A stretch of DNA of 64,000 nt from Prostheceraeus crozeri. Taxonomy: Eukaryota > Platyhelminthes > Polycladida > Euryleptidae. Within the stretch, counting starts at the first letter, position 1, and the number at the start of each line of letters is the position of its first letter. Shown piece after piece: positions 23,821-35,353 of the stretch. The translations under genes were made by a program, and so were the position numbers. The DNA is taken from NCBI GenBank assembly GCA_907163375.1, contig CAJQUW010007745.1, positions 62,001-126,000 on the forward strand, given 5' to 3'. Under the pieces are notes generated by a model. The model ran no database searches. It was not told the DNA's origin and saw only the letters and a list, made by a program, of their open reading frames with translations.

Positions 23821-24811
23821 CACTGTAAATCGCTGGATACCAAAATTACATACAATTTGAAACTAACATCTGATACGAGATTCTGGTATGTCTACAGAGA
23901 TCTGGTATGTTTTTCATACCACATGTCACTTACTTTAGTATGTGATTGGTATGTAGCGATGCGAACTATTCCATCTGTGATTGGCTGTTTTTGGCTGTTT
24001 TACACTGAAATACGATTTGCTGGTATGTTTTATATACGATACCCGATGGAAATTCATCCTTATTCGTATGCATCTGGTATCCATTTGGTATGTGCAGCTT
24101 TAAGTTACATAGCACGAAATGTATGTATTACATACTACTGTCAAAAAACTTTTTTCGATAATACAAGTGGTGAATATTTTTTGTTTGATAGAGTGATATT
24201 TGAGTACATTAGATGTATTGTGAATTTTATGCTCCACGAGACTGTCGTCGATGCTACTTGGTTGGCTAGTAACATTGACAGGACGTTTATTTAACTCTAC
24301 TTTATGACCCAAGTTGATAAACATCATTTCATTCAAACGCTATCTTTAGTGAAATCATGTTGACTTATATATCTCAAACATGACTATTTTTGCGTTCATG
24401 AATTACAATGTGTTTTTATTTCGGATTGATAATATGCTTAATTTCAAAATTACATAAGGTATAGTTGTTGATGGTTGAATACTTATTTTCATTATTTATG
24501 AAATGCCTTAGACTTACGTGCATTAAAATCGATTTCAGTATTGTAAGCTTGACTATTGAATGTCATTATCTCACTACTCACAAAACAGTGACAACATTAG
24601 TGTAATCCTTATTGACAAAAGGCCTGAAATCAACATTCTTTGGACATGATTTATGCTTTCTTTTAACATTGTACTAGTATGGCTTTAGTATGTAAAGCAT
24701 GCCACATTTGAAATAACATACGAAAATATACCAAGAGAATACAGAAATATACCAAAAAAATATTTTGGTATGCATCCTTCGTATGTGATTGGTATTGAGC
24801 GATTTACAGTA
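23821..24811 (-). mobile_element. TA-flanked element (TAE) copy B, inside piggyBac-2
   Basis: The inverted ends are CACTGTAAATCGC at the left and GCGATTTACAGTA at the right, with TA on both sides (23819-23820 and 24812-24813). It is 991 bp long. The open frame at 23713-24294 runs across the boundary and is not a gene. TA duplication and CACTG ends fit a non-autonomous Tc1/mariner-type element. CACTA-type ends are an alternative, but TA favours the former. Confidence 0.85.
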
Positions 24812-24964
24812 TACCATTTCTTGCCACGAATGACTGGTCGATAGTTGCTCAAAGCTCTGTCAACGAGGTCAACACCTACCTCCTATGTATTTGCTATAAT
24901 TGAAGGCAACATTAGGTTGGCCCAAAACAACTTGTTTTTTCTTGGCCTGTGAAAACCGTCGGCA
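24812..24964 (-). other. piggyBac-2 segment after insertion
   Basis: Resumption of piggyBac-2 coding sequence (YRPVIRGKKW block) on the far side of TAE copy B. It allows the insertion site to be placed to within a few bases. Confidence 0.7.
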
Positions 24965-25651
24965 GTTATGAAGTGGATTCACGGAGTCATAGTTAGTGGC
25001 TACGGTGACCGGCTTGTTGTGATTCCATTTTATAAGGAGGATATCTTCATTGGAAACTCTATAATCAAATATGTACCCCTCCCTTATTTCTTTATTTCAG
25101 AACTTTCCATCAAGGGACACTTGGCTGTGCGATTCTCACGAATAGTTCCCGTTGCTCGAATTCCGTGTTCTTCTAGGGACTTGAGAAACAGTTATGATGT
25201 CAAGAAGTTATCAAATGCTACGTCATGTTTGGACACATCCTGAATATTGCCAAGTAATTTCAGCACAACGCACTCCCCGAGAGTTGCCTCTGATGGAAAA
25301 GTTTTCTTCCCAGTGTAAACATCAGTGCAATATGGATGACAACTGCTTGATGCAAGTGACGATAATTTATACCCAAATTTCACTGGTTTATTGTGCATAC
25401 ATGTAGATTGTTTTGCTGAGTGCTTTCCTGTAAACCGCAATATCTACTCTTCGATCGACAGATTGTTTTGTGAATATACCAAACTGTTTAAGTCTCGAGA
25501 TTGTAGCATGGTCTGATTTTAGCAATGCTCTGATTTTAGCCATTTTGTCATCCATGCAAAATGAATGAATTTTTTTGATCTCTCGAAATCTTTTGCGGCT
25601 CATACTGTTTGCCACTAAATCTACCCGAAGATATCGTCTTGTGACCAGCAC

Positions 25652-28600
25652 ATTTCTTATTGGGATAAGGTGTGGTATCCAGAAAGCAATATGATACCAG
25701 TTAGTTTCAGCACATCATTTGAAGTAAAAAGAAATTGTAATTTATTTCTTTGTTGCGCATACAACTTGCTCTGTGGAACAATCAAATCTAAGAGCTCATC
25801 ATCCAAATAATACCGAAAATTTCAAATGGACTAAAGTCTCCTACTACAGTCTCCTAAGATAGCAGGGTCAATAGCCATTAAAAAATATTGTACACAAAGC
25901 TAGTTAGAAAACAACATTTTATTTAAGTATGCCTCAAAATGATGCTACACATACTTTGTCCATACAAGAAAATCCAACTATCAATTTAAGTGAAGCATTG
26001 TGCATTACGCCAATGTTAGTAAAAACCAGCAACTATGAATATCAGTAAAAATACATCTCAAACGCAAAGTTATCTTTCTATAATTACATGTATGACAAAT
26101 ATTTTGCCTATGAACAGTATATAAATAACGAAAAGCAACTCACTTTTGTAATTGAAATGCAGATAGCAACGGATTGAAAAAGTGTATTCAAGAACAAGTA
26201 AAATGGATTTATATTATTTTAAATGGATGCGAATAAAAAACAGACGAATAATTGTAATCTTGCAATTATAAGAAGCGTTTAGTAATCCAACTAGTACATC
26301 TGCAGGCAAAATATCTGTTCATTATATTTCGCTATTAGCTATTCAGCTGACACTCTGCGGCTGTGCATCATTTAGGTCTTTATTAGGTTGAGCAGTTGAT
26401 GTAATTTTTACACAAGACTTTTGGAGCGAGAACAAAAGAATTGTTGTCCAGCAGAAATTTTGAAACGAATTTGTGATGCAAAATATAATGCAACTCTAGA
26501 GCATTGTGTCATTGAATAGTTGAGGTTTTGCTGTGCTATAATGATTTTATAAGACATTGATGCATGAATAACACGCGGGAGAGAATATTCGTGCCACTAA
26601 AGGCCTATCTGACAGACAGAGATCACGTCACTTCAAATTATTGAAATGTTTATCAGATCTGTAAGCATTTCTTAGCAAGAAAGCATTCATTTACTAATAC
26701 TTGAAGCTTTTGTGGCGATCGATGATCCCTGCTGTTTGATCGTAAATAAATTCAAATATCAGGAAAGAATGAGTCATCAGATGGTTATGAGAGCATTCTG
26801 TGGCGCATGTTTTGTCAATATGAAGCAATCACATTTCTCCATTTGCGCCTGTGAAACATTCCTTTTTCACAAAGCTATCTTTACTGAATGAATTGCGTCA
26901 CGTGGACACTTACAACTTGCCACACGGATACAGGTGTGTCACAGTCCACATAAATAACTGTAATCCATTGAGTTATTGTGGCAATATCAACTGCCTATTG
27001 TCAGTCTTATTTTCCGGCAGCTGTAGCTAATCAATGCAGTAAGAGATGGTATACATTTTTGCAACTCTTTATGTTGTTTGTATTCATGCACAGTAAAACA
27101 AGTGCTTTGTTTTGTTTGTAATAGATCTGCTAATGTAATAGTATAGCTATGTAATTAATCTAAGATGATGGAGCAAAGATCCCAAAACAGGGTGAGACAA
27201 TGAGAGGCCAATACATTGTTGAGACACCAGTGTGCCTGGCTGCTAATGGTTTAACCCCCTTTATTTTACTAAATTGCTAGACTTTCTTCAAATGCACCCC
27301 ATTTCGTGTCTGGACGTCGTGTCGAGTTTTCTACGATGGAGGATAAATATTTCACCCATTTGTGAACTCCTGCATGAAATCATTCTCAAGAAAAAGGTTT
27401 CTCATTTATAGGTTTGGTTGTTCTTCAACTCGTCGAATTCCTCCTTGTGGCAAAATGTTCGTATTTGTCTGCATCATGTTATTGCCATGTTTCCTCAGGC
27501 TTGCAGAGGTCCTCCTAATCGTTCAATCAATTGGTCGCCCTGCTGGCCCCGCTATGTGATTGGGGTTGGAGGTAAGGTGCCAAACTTTGCTGTATGCAGC
27601 CACATGGTTCCTCCCTGATGTTTCCTTGTATAGTTATAAAAAACTTAAGTTTCTTCAATTATGTGTACTTCTTCATACAATTTCTGCTCAACATTTCTTC
27701 ATACTTTTGCCGCGTCCTCGTCATTTGTTTAAAATCTCAAAAGTAAAGTAAAGACAAAAAAACAATTTTTCAAAACACCTGTCTTCTAAAGATTTTAAAT
27801 AGGCTAGCTTTTATACTATCATGTATCTAACATGATAGTATAAAGGACGGGCCTATAAATCTCTGTTATAAGCAGCATCAATATTCAACGCATTTATTCG
27901 CACTGAAGTTTTGATGATCTAATTTCTTCGAGGATTTTCCATCAGGACATTAGTTTAAGCCTGCACACCCCTTTTCTAAAAGTTTCGCAATTTCTGGGCG
28001 TGCCGTCTTTTAATGTTGTCCGGGTTTACCGTGTTTGGCCGGGATCACTGACAATAACTTTGTTTCACAATTTCATGCATTGTCCAGTGTCTGTAGATAT
28101 ATAAATAATTAAATCTACTTGCTGATCATCATTTAATGTTAGATCAAATGATCAGAGTCTTCCACAAATCTACATGAGAAAGTGGAATCAAATGCATATA
28201 CTTTCCTGCAATATATTACAATTGCAGAGAATTCGGCTTTTTGATTCAGTCGTTGTTTTTTTCATCAACTTCAAGAACATTGACAGACCAACATTCAGAA
28301 ACTGCTATCAATACGTTGCCAACTAGTCGTACTTTATAGAATAAGAATGATCAAATTGCGATTATTATGAGGATCAGTTCACATCACTGATATCGACATA
28401 ATCATAAACTAAGTCAAGGCTGTACACCTTCACATTCCATATCCATCTTAGAAATCGGATGTTTATTTTCTTGGAAGCTGCAAATATTTAGAATTTGGAA
28501 AGTTCAACAGATTCCGTGAACATTACACAGTTATTTCACGATTTTAGCCATTGGGTCACCGTAAATATAGCAAAGAAATAGTTCAGAATTAAATAGAATT

Positions 28601-28899
28601 AGTACAGTCCGCCTCTCTGTGGTCATCCAACTTGAAAAGTGATGACCTGCGTGTCCTTCGCCATCCAGATATTGGCTTTGGGAACTGCCCTTAAGAGCTA
28701 GAACTTGGTCTCTGACATTGTGTGTTTGGCACACGAATGTACAACCATATTTTGAAGCATGAACCATTTATTGTCCTCTGACGTTAAGGTTGCATAAAAT
28801 TAATGTACATGAGATAAAATGTCTTCTTTCAGGAATAGCCGCATGGTTCAACAATGCACATGAAGTTAAATTTATTTTATAGTTTTAATTATCTCTCTC
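25652..28899. other. No gene recognised
   Basis: Long AT-rich stretch. Short frames at 27362-27751 carry no recognised domain. A perfect hairpin lies at 27811-27843 and is listed separately. Some of the stretch next to 25651 may be the rest of piggyBac-2. Confidence 0.4.
27811..27843. repeat. Perfect 14-bp inverted repeat
   Basis: TTATACTATCATGT at 27811-27824 is followed by the loop ATCTA and the exact inverse at 27830-27843. It stands alone in AT-rich sequence. Confidence 0.8.
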
Positions 28900-29910
28900 C
28901 ACTGTAAATCGCTCAATACCAATCACACACGAAGGATGATTACCAAAGTATTTCTTTGGTATATTTCTGCATCTATTTGTATGCTTTTCGTGTATTATTT
29001 CAAGTGTGGCATGCTTTACATACGAAAGTCATACCAGCACAATGTTAAGGGAAAGCATCAACGATGTCTAGAAAATGTTGATTTAATGCCCTTTGTCAAT
29101 AAAGATCACTGTAATGTTGCATAGCATTTACTTCTGTTTTGTAAGTAGTGTGATAACATTCAAGAGTCAAACTTACAACAATTAATTCGATTTTAATGCA
29201 TGTAAGTCTAATAATCAATAAGTATTCAACCATCAACAATTATGCATTATGCAATTTTGAAATGAAGCATATTATAAAACCGAAATAAAAACATGTTATG
29301 ATCCATGAACGCAAAAATAGTTATGCTTGAGATATGTAAGTCAACATGGTTGCACGAAAGATATCGTTTGAATGAATTGACGTTAATCAACTTGTAAACC
29401 TGTATTTTTGGTGTCAATCAACTTGCTTCGTAAAGTAGAGCTAACCAAGCGTCCTGTAAATGTTACTAGGGAAGTTGCAACGACGACATATTCGTACAAC
29501 AAAAAATTCACAAGAAGTCTAATCTAGTTTAATACCACACCATCAAAAAGAACTATTCACGGTATCATTGAAGAAAGTAGTATGTATTTGACAGTAGTAT
29601 GTAATTTATGTAATTTTTTGATATATGACTTAAAGCTACATGCGCGAGACGTCGAATGAAGACGAATTTGCATCGGATGTCGTATATAAAACATACCAAC
29701 AACTCGGATTTCAGTGTAAAACAGCCAATGACAGATAGAATAGTCCGAATCGCTACATACCAATCACATACGAAAGTATGTGAGATTTCGTATGAAAAAC
29801 ATACCAAATCTCTGTAAACATACGAGAATCTCGCATCAGATGTTAGTTTCAAATTGTATGTGAATTTGGTATATGTTTGTATGCAATTTTGTATCCAGTC
29901 ATTTACAGTG
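28900..29910 (+). mobile_element. TA-flanked element (TAE) copy C
   Basis: This full-length copy of about 1.01 kb begins CACTGTAAATCGCTC and ends with GTCATTTACAGTG. TA follows the right end, but the left flank is TC, so the duplication has changed or the ends are chimeric. The internal sequence matches copy B in inverse orientation (AACATCTGATACGAG-type block near the end) and copy A in its left half. It is noncoding; the frame at 29565-29957 is spurious. Confidence 0.8.
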
Positions 29911-30256
29911 TACTGTCTATATTGAGATGCATTTATAATACTCTTAGTTGACGTCATGACTGAATGTATGAAATCGCTAATCAGGAAGAGGTCAGGGATA
30001 TATTCAACTTTCCTCTATTTCGCAAAATATTTCGCCTATCAATGCTTAGAGCAGAAGAATGTCTATTCCGATATTTTTTTTTTTTTTGAAAAATCAGCAG
30101 GGGATTCACCAATCTCGGTGCGCATTATTACCAACTGCTCCAAGCGGAATGGCAAATTGTTTGTTTGGAAGAGGCCCTGACTCGCCATTTTTAGAATTAT
30201 AGTTGGAAGGAGTCAGGAGTATTTTATGATGTTACATTAATTAGTTTTAAATGCTT
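29911..30256. other. No gene recognised
   Basis: It holds a T15 homopolymer near 30077 and no supported gene. Confidence 0.4.
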
Positions 30257-30300
30257 GTACAAAATTTTTCGACTGCTATCCGGCAATCATCTTCAGGTAC
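30257..30300 (-). ncRNA. Hammerhead ribozyme, type I
   Basis: Reading the minus strand from 30300: stem I GTAC, core CTGAAGA (30290-30296), one extra T, stem II GATTGC with loop CGGATA and GCAGTC, GAAA (30267-30270), a palindromic helix III AAATTT (30262-30267), T at the cleavage position (30261), and GTAC closing stem I (30257-30260). All helices are complementary, with one G-U pair in stem II. It probably marks the terminal repeat of a PLE whose coding part is gone or is the one at 30829-33730. Confidence 0.72.
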
Positions 30301-30313
30301 AAAAGAATCTATT

Positions 30314-30412
30314 CCCGGTGAAAAAAACTGTCGGGATCAGTCGGTCAATTGTCGGTAAATTGCCGGCCCGACAATTTACCGACAGATCCCGACAGCTTTT
30401 TTTTTCACCGGG
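30314..30412. mobile_element. Small palindromic MITE
   Basis: It starts CCCGGTGAAAAAAA and ends TTTTTTTTTCACCGGG. Most of the 99 bp is a single imperfect palindrome containing CTGTCGGGATC and GGTAAATTG in both arms. It is noncoding and could be folded as one hairpin. Confidence 0.8.
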
Positions 30413-30471
30413 TTGATGTTAATAGGAGCTTCGATGATTCATTTGAAAATGATATTTTCAATGAGGACATA

Positions 30472-30689
30472 CACTGTAAACTGTCACCTCCTAAAATCGA
30501 AGAAATCTGCATCCTAAAGCGCGACACACTAGAATTTTAGGAGGTTGCGTGAAATAGAATGCTGACATACTAAAGAGAACAATAACACTAGTGCGCTAGC
30601 CTCCTAAAACGCTTTGCTTTAGGATTTTTTTATTAGTTACGAATAGTGTCTCGCTTCAGTGTGTGATTTAGGAGGTGCTGGTTTAGAGT
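30472..30689. mobile_element. MITE with CACTGTAAAC ends and TA flanks
   Basis: The left end CACTGTAAAC and the right end GTTTAGAGTG are inverse with one mismatch. TA lies on both sides (30470-30471, 30690-30691). CACCTCCTAAA recurs as a subterminal inverted motif, and further TTTAGGAGG copies lie inside. The ends resemble the larger TA-flanked family, suggesting the same type of transposase. Confidence 0.75.
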
Positions 30690-30761
30690 GTATGGTATAA
30701 TACAATGTAATGTAGATATGAACAGGTTGTATTGGATTACATATCATTACTAGTAGCAAAA

Positions 30762-30826
30762 GTGTACATCATTCTGTGACAGTCTCATTTTCGGCCTCGT
30801 TCCCTGCAGAAACTCGTTTTGACTGA
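30762..30826 (+). repeat. Solo 76-bp-family satellite unit, truncated
   Basis: This single plus-oriented unit (GTGTACATCATTCTGTGAC to CTCGTTTTGACTG) carries the same private variants as the first unit right of the FB-2 core at 31889. It adjoins the 3' end of the PLE fragment. Confidence 0.8.
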
Positions 30827-31239
30827 GAATTGACCTGACATGAAAGATGATGAATGATGAACTATGTTAGTAGAGCAGGCTAGAAAAGGTGGTTAGTAAA
30901 AGAGAAATTCACGATAACTGTCAAGTTCAGTTCTATTATTGATGGAAGGATTAAATCGATGTATGAAGAATGCCTCACGTAGTCGCAAATTAATGTTGTC
31001 ATCGTCGTGGGCTAGAACTAGCGATGCTGGTGTGTTCCACTTGACAATTTCGAACATGCTTGAAAATAGATGAAGTTGGAGTTGAGAAGTGCTCTTTAAA
31101 GCGGACATAGTGGTCTTATAGTACTGCCTATATAAAATTGGTTACATTTCTTGCAGCCTATTTTATATACAACATTTTTTCGATTACATTGCTTCATTCT
31201 TTTTTAGTTGTTGACGAAGAGTTTTGTTGCGTCTAGTTA

Positions 31240-32724
31240 TAGTCCGGCAGCCAGCACGAGTTTCTGCAGGGAACGAGGCCGAAAATGAGACTTTCACAGA
31301 ATGATGTACACCCTATGCCTACTACGAATCGGCACGTCTGCCGAGTTCTAGTGAGTTCCTCTTCTTGTCAGACAGGATCAAAGAAAAACACGTGTAAATC
31401 CAATGGAACGCAGATTTTTTTTGACAAAAATGAAATTTTCTATGTTTTCTCTGATTAAACGAAAAGTACCAAGCCCAGAGTCATAATTTTTGGCATGGAA
31501 TGTCTTCAGGTCATTTCCTATGATGTGCGTGTGCTATTATCAATCTTCTGATTGACAATGCATGTGAGAATGTGGTTGAATGCGGATAAAGTTGCTCAAA
31601 ATGTTTGTGTTTGCCGACATTAAGAGGCTCGCCAAATCTAAATGTGGTTAGCTTTATAGACAGGGATGCATGAAAATGAAAGGAAATGACCTGAAGATAT
31701 TTTATGCCAAAAATTATGACTTTGCGCTTATTACTTTTCGTTTAATCAGAGAAAACATGCAAAATTTCATTTTAGCCAAAAAACTGCAATCTGCGTCCCA
31801 TTGGATTTACATGTGTTTTTCTTTGATCTTGTCTGACAAGAAGAGGAACTCACTAGAGCTCGGCAGACGTGCCGATTCGCAGTAGGCATAGAGTGTACAT
31901 CATTCTGTGACAGTCTCATTTTCGGCCTCGTTCCCTGCAGAAACTCGTTTTGACTGCCGGACTATGAGGTGTACATCATTCTGTGAAAGTCTCACTTTCG
32001 GCCTCGTTCCCTGCAGAAACTCGTTTTGACTGCCGGACTATGAGGTGTACATCATTATGTGAAAGTCTCATTGTCGGCCTCGCTCCCTGCAGAAACTCGT
32101 TTTGACTGCCGGACTATGAGGTGTACATCATTCTGTGAAAGTCTCATTGTCGGCCTCGCTCCCTGCAGAAACTCGTGCTGGCTGCCGGACTATGAGGTGT
32201 ACATCATTCTGTGAAAGTCTCATTGTCGGCCTCGTTCCCTGCAGAAACTCGTGCTGGCTGCCGGACTATGAGGTGTACATGATTCTGTGAAAGTCTCACT
32301 TTCGGCCTCGTTCCCTGCAGAAACTCGTTCTGGCTGCCGGACTATGAGGTGTACATCATTGTGTGAAAGTCTCATTGTCGGCCTCGTTTCCTGCAGAAAC
32401 TCGTGCTGGCTGCCGGACTATGAGGTGTACATCATTGTGTGAAAGTCTCATTGTCGGCCTCGTTTCCTGCAGAAACTCGTGCTGGCTGCCGGACTATGAG
32501 GTGCACATCATTCTGTGAAAGTATCATTGTCGGCCTCGTTCCCTGCAGAAACTCGTTCTGGCTGCCGGACTATGAGGTGCACATCATTCTGTGAAAGTAT
32601 CATTGTCGGCCTCGTTCCCTGCAGAAACTCGTTCTGGCTGCCGGACTATGAGGTGTACATCATTGTGTGAAAGTCTCATTGTCGGCCTCGTTCCCTGCAG
32701 AAACTCGTTCTGGCTGCCGGACTA
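31240..32724. mobile_element. Foldback element FB-2 with satellite arms, inside PLE-2
   Basis: The element starts TAGTCCGGCAGCCAG and ends CTGGCTGCCGGACTA, perfect inverse ends, with TTA on both sides (31237-31239, 32725-32727). Inside are one minus-oriented 76-bp unit (31240-31313), a core of about 575 bp (31314-31888) with inverted arms of about 215 bp around a centre of about 140 bp, and eleven plus-oriented units (31889-32724). PLE-2 sequence resumes on both sides, so the whole block moved in as a unit. It has no coding capacity. A TTA duplication is compatible with PIF/Harbinger-type transposases, but the termini are not diagnostic. Confidence 0.85.
31889..32724 (+). repeat. 76-bp satellite array, 11 units
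   Basis: Eleven units of 76 bp (836 bp) with phase GTGTACATCATTCTGTGAAA to CTGCCGGACTATGAG. Units nearest the core carry CTCGTTTTGACTG, whereas the distal ones carry CTCGTGCTGG or CTCGTTCTGG, showing a gradient of variants. Confidence 0.95.
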
Positions 32725-33747
32725 TTAATCGAACGTTGAGTTAATGTTTATGAAAAATCTGTTTTATTCGAGAATCAGTATTGTCCGTAATGTATGGAAA
32801 AGGGAAATGCAAAACATCCTTATTGACCCATTGATTGCTTTGTTTTCTCGTTTTCTTTCGTCGTTGGAGTTTCATGTTCGAAGATCTTATGACTTGCTCG
32901 TTATATCCGTTCATGCGTAATAAGTTGTCAAATTCTTCTTTGTGCTTTTTGAAAGTAAAACTTTCTGAGCATCGTTCAGAAATTCTTTTCGTCTCATTCA
33001 GTATGAAATTCATTTTCGTCTTTGTTGTATATGTGATTTTTAGAATGTACAAAAATGTTCTTATTTGCAGCTTTCTTATAGAATTCAAACTGAAAGTCAT
33101 TATATGAATTTATAGTGATTGTGAAGTCGAGAAGACTCAGAGTTTTATTATCATTATTAGGATGCTCAACTTCAAATTTTATGTCTAGATGTTGAGCATA
33201 TAGAGATTGTAAAAGATCCAGAGCCTGTTGTTCATTGTTTGCTAAGGCAAAACAATCATCTACGTATCACTTGAATAAGGACAGATGGTTGATATTTTGA
33301 AGAGCATTATTTTCGATTGTATCAATGAAAATTGAAGCCAGTAATCCAGAAAGGGAGTTACCAATCGGTAGGCCTTTGATTTGTTGGTAAATTGTACCTT
33401 GATAATGAAAAAATGTAAAAGGTCTTGTATGTTGTTCAACGATAAACCTTTGATATAGAGAATATTATTGTCTTCAAGCTTGGTAATTACGGCCGATATA
33501 GCGTCATCAATTGGAATCGAAGTATACATTGATGCGATGTCATAACTGCAGGGATAAAGTTGCTCACTTGTGGTGGTTTTATCGAATTGATTAGCTGAGG
33601 ACTTGATTCAATGTGTGATGGAATATTTTTGAGCATATGCGATGGTAAGTTTGTCAATAACCATGATAATTTCTCGGTTGCTCCTTTTATGTTTGAGACA
33701 ATGGGTCGGATTTTCAATTGGTCAGTTATCGTGAATTTCTCTTTTAC

Positions 33748-33890
33748 TAACTTTTACTATCTTTTATGCCTTCTTTTAACATTGTGCTGGTATGGCTTTA
33801 GTATGTAAAGCATACCACACTTGAAATAACATACGAAAAGCATACAAATATATACAAAGAGAATACAGAAATATACCAAAAAAAAACTAG
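33748..33890 (-). mobile_element. TA-flanked element (TAE) copy D, fragment
   Basis: It holds a short internal segment of the family in inverse orientation (ATGGCTTTAGTATGTAAAGC, then AACATACGAAAA and ATATACCAAAAAA). It cuts the upstream side of PLE-2. Confidence 0.7.
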
Positions 33891-35353
33891 ATTTAGATTG
33901 TACAAATTCCGAAAAGGGGAGTCTTTGACTTTTTCAGGTCTTCGACAAAGTATTGGGCAAAGTAGTAATTGTTCAAAGAAATCGAAGACGGAACGCGTGA
34001 ATTTGTGAATGGAGGCTATACACAGGAAGTATTGACTAAAGGTAATTCATACAAAGTATACTTTGGCTAATAACGCGTGTTCGAATCCTATTTGTATGCA
34101 TCAACGGTATGCATGCAATATTGTAACATGCGCGAATGAAACGCAAATCCTGGTCGAGTTCCTGCTGATGAGCTCATTACTAACAAGTTTAATCATATTA
34201 AGTATCACATTTTTCATCATTCTTAGACACGTCTTGCTGAACTTTTGAATGATTCTTAACACCTGTAGAGAACGAACCATGCTTCCTTGTCAGCATCTCA
34301 TAACTTTATCTTCATCTTAATCTCAAACACTTCTATCTTCTTACTCAATCACAGCAGGGATCCTTAGTCGGCAGTACAGGTCTGTGTTGTGTCAATTTTC
34401 AAATGACCAATCATCCGTCATCGTTAGAACAAAGTTGACCAACTTGATAAAGTATCACCCACACGTTGTAGTAAGTATACCAGTAGAATTCGTAGTCGAG
34501 GAACGTTCAAGTGAACAATTTTTCATAATTCGTATAAGTGATTCCAATTAAGTTAAGTCCTTACTATATCGCATGTACTTGCATTAGTCCCTTGCCTACT
34601 GAAGCCTTATAAGACTGTGGATAGGAGTTTACATTAATAGAGTTACATGTAGATTTCTTTGTGCCTAATTAATTGACATGATAGAATTCTTGGATGATAA
34701 ATTTTGATTTAATTACTGGCACCAGTCATTTTTAGTTTAGTATATTGCTTTTACCTTATTGATTGATTGTACTAAAATGCGGTGTGAACATGTGATAACA
34801 TATCCTTCAGGATATCCAAAAGGCGTATTGATTTGTTTTATTGAGTGAAAGATAATTCTGCATGAATCATCGAAAACAGGGCTCGGTGCAAATTGTATTT
34901 TTATCTCAAGTAATGAATACTTGACTGCGGTAGCGTGCGGTTGTGTCGTCTCTCACGTCTGATAAGTTTCATTTGTGGTGCGGATACCATCTGATGCAGA
35001 GTTCATTCATATTGGAAATTTATATATTCGTGATCCTTGTCTTGCAGTGAATCGATTGGTGTATTTAATTTCATCGTGGAATTGTTCTTCGCAGTGCTAT
35101 CCTTGGATTTGTGTTGTGTTGATATTCGTGTCAGTGTGCGCATGCGCAGATCTTGGTGAACTCTTGTCCACGGTCCCTCATTCATTTGCTTTCTTTTGTG
35201 TCTATCGTGATATTGGTGTACAACCCAGTCGTTTGTCATCTGTTCCAGTGGTCAAGTAGTCTAAAGGTTCCACGATTTTTGCATTGAGTTACAACTACCC
35301 TGGTTCAAATCTGCCTAGTGCTTGTAGTTAATTTTTGGTATTTTGCATCCAAT
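33891..35353. other. No gene recognised; probable LINE-1 leader at the right
   Basis: The part nearest 35353 (from roughly 34950) may be the 5' untranslated region of the LINE that follows, but I cannot place its start. Nothing else is supported. Confidence 0.4.

Larger units (their letters stand above)
23152..25651 (-). mobile_element. Second piggyBac element, interrupted (piggyBac-2)
   Basis: The left end follows TTAA (23148-23151) and reads CCCGTTAAACGCC. Transposase pieces on the minus strand run from about 25651 down to about 23540 and are interrupted by a 991-bp TA-flanked element at 23821-24811. I did not find the right terminal repeat, so the 25651 end is only the limit of recognisable coding. 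It belongs to a different subfamily from the copy at 8393-11008. Confidence 0.8.
23540..25651 (-). pseudogene. piggyBac-2 transposase, broken and interrupted
   Basis: Blocks in order on the minus strand are ANSMSRKRFREIKKIHSF (25388-25651), MHNKPVKFGYKLSSLA with VYTGKKTFPSEATLGECVVL and DNFLTS (25192-25440), VDRALSNYRPVIRGKKW (about 24830-24900), then, beyond the inserted element, FFAHCLLSTFVIASWRIHRE (about 23740-23820). The Cys-containing end (ADVRFDGAEDVCNKAPRED, RCREC) follows at about 23580-23660. Several frame changes and the insertion make it non-functional. The insertion lies directly after the conserved GKKW motif. Confidence 0.85.
30829..33730 (-). mobile_element. Penelope-like element fragment, interrupted by FB-2 (PLE-2)
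   Basis: On the minus strand the reverse transcriptase part lies at 33730-32740, with KIRPIVSNIKGATEKLSWLL, LPSHIE and TSIPIDDAI. Palm-side sequence and a linker region with RRKKTRKQ follow. Below the foldback insertion (31240-32724) it continues with a thumb/linker block (TRRNKTLRQQL) and the GIY-YIG end (REAFFIHRFNPSINN, 30893-31108). The coding sequence is damaged and looks inactive. Its upstream side is cut by a fragment of the TA-flanked family near 33748. Confidence 0.8.

Noticed and set aside
23713-24294. 193-codon plus-strand frame
   Set aside because: It crosses the boundary between piggyBac-2 and TA-flanked copy B and starts antisense to transposase coding, so it is fortuitous.
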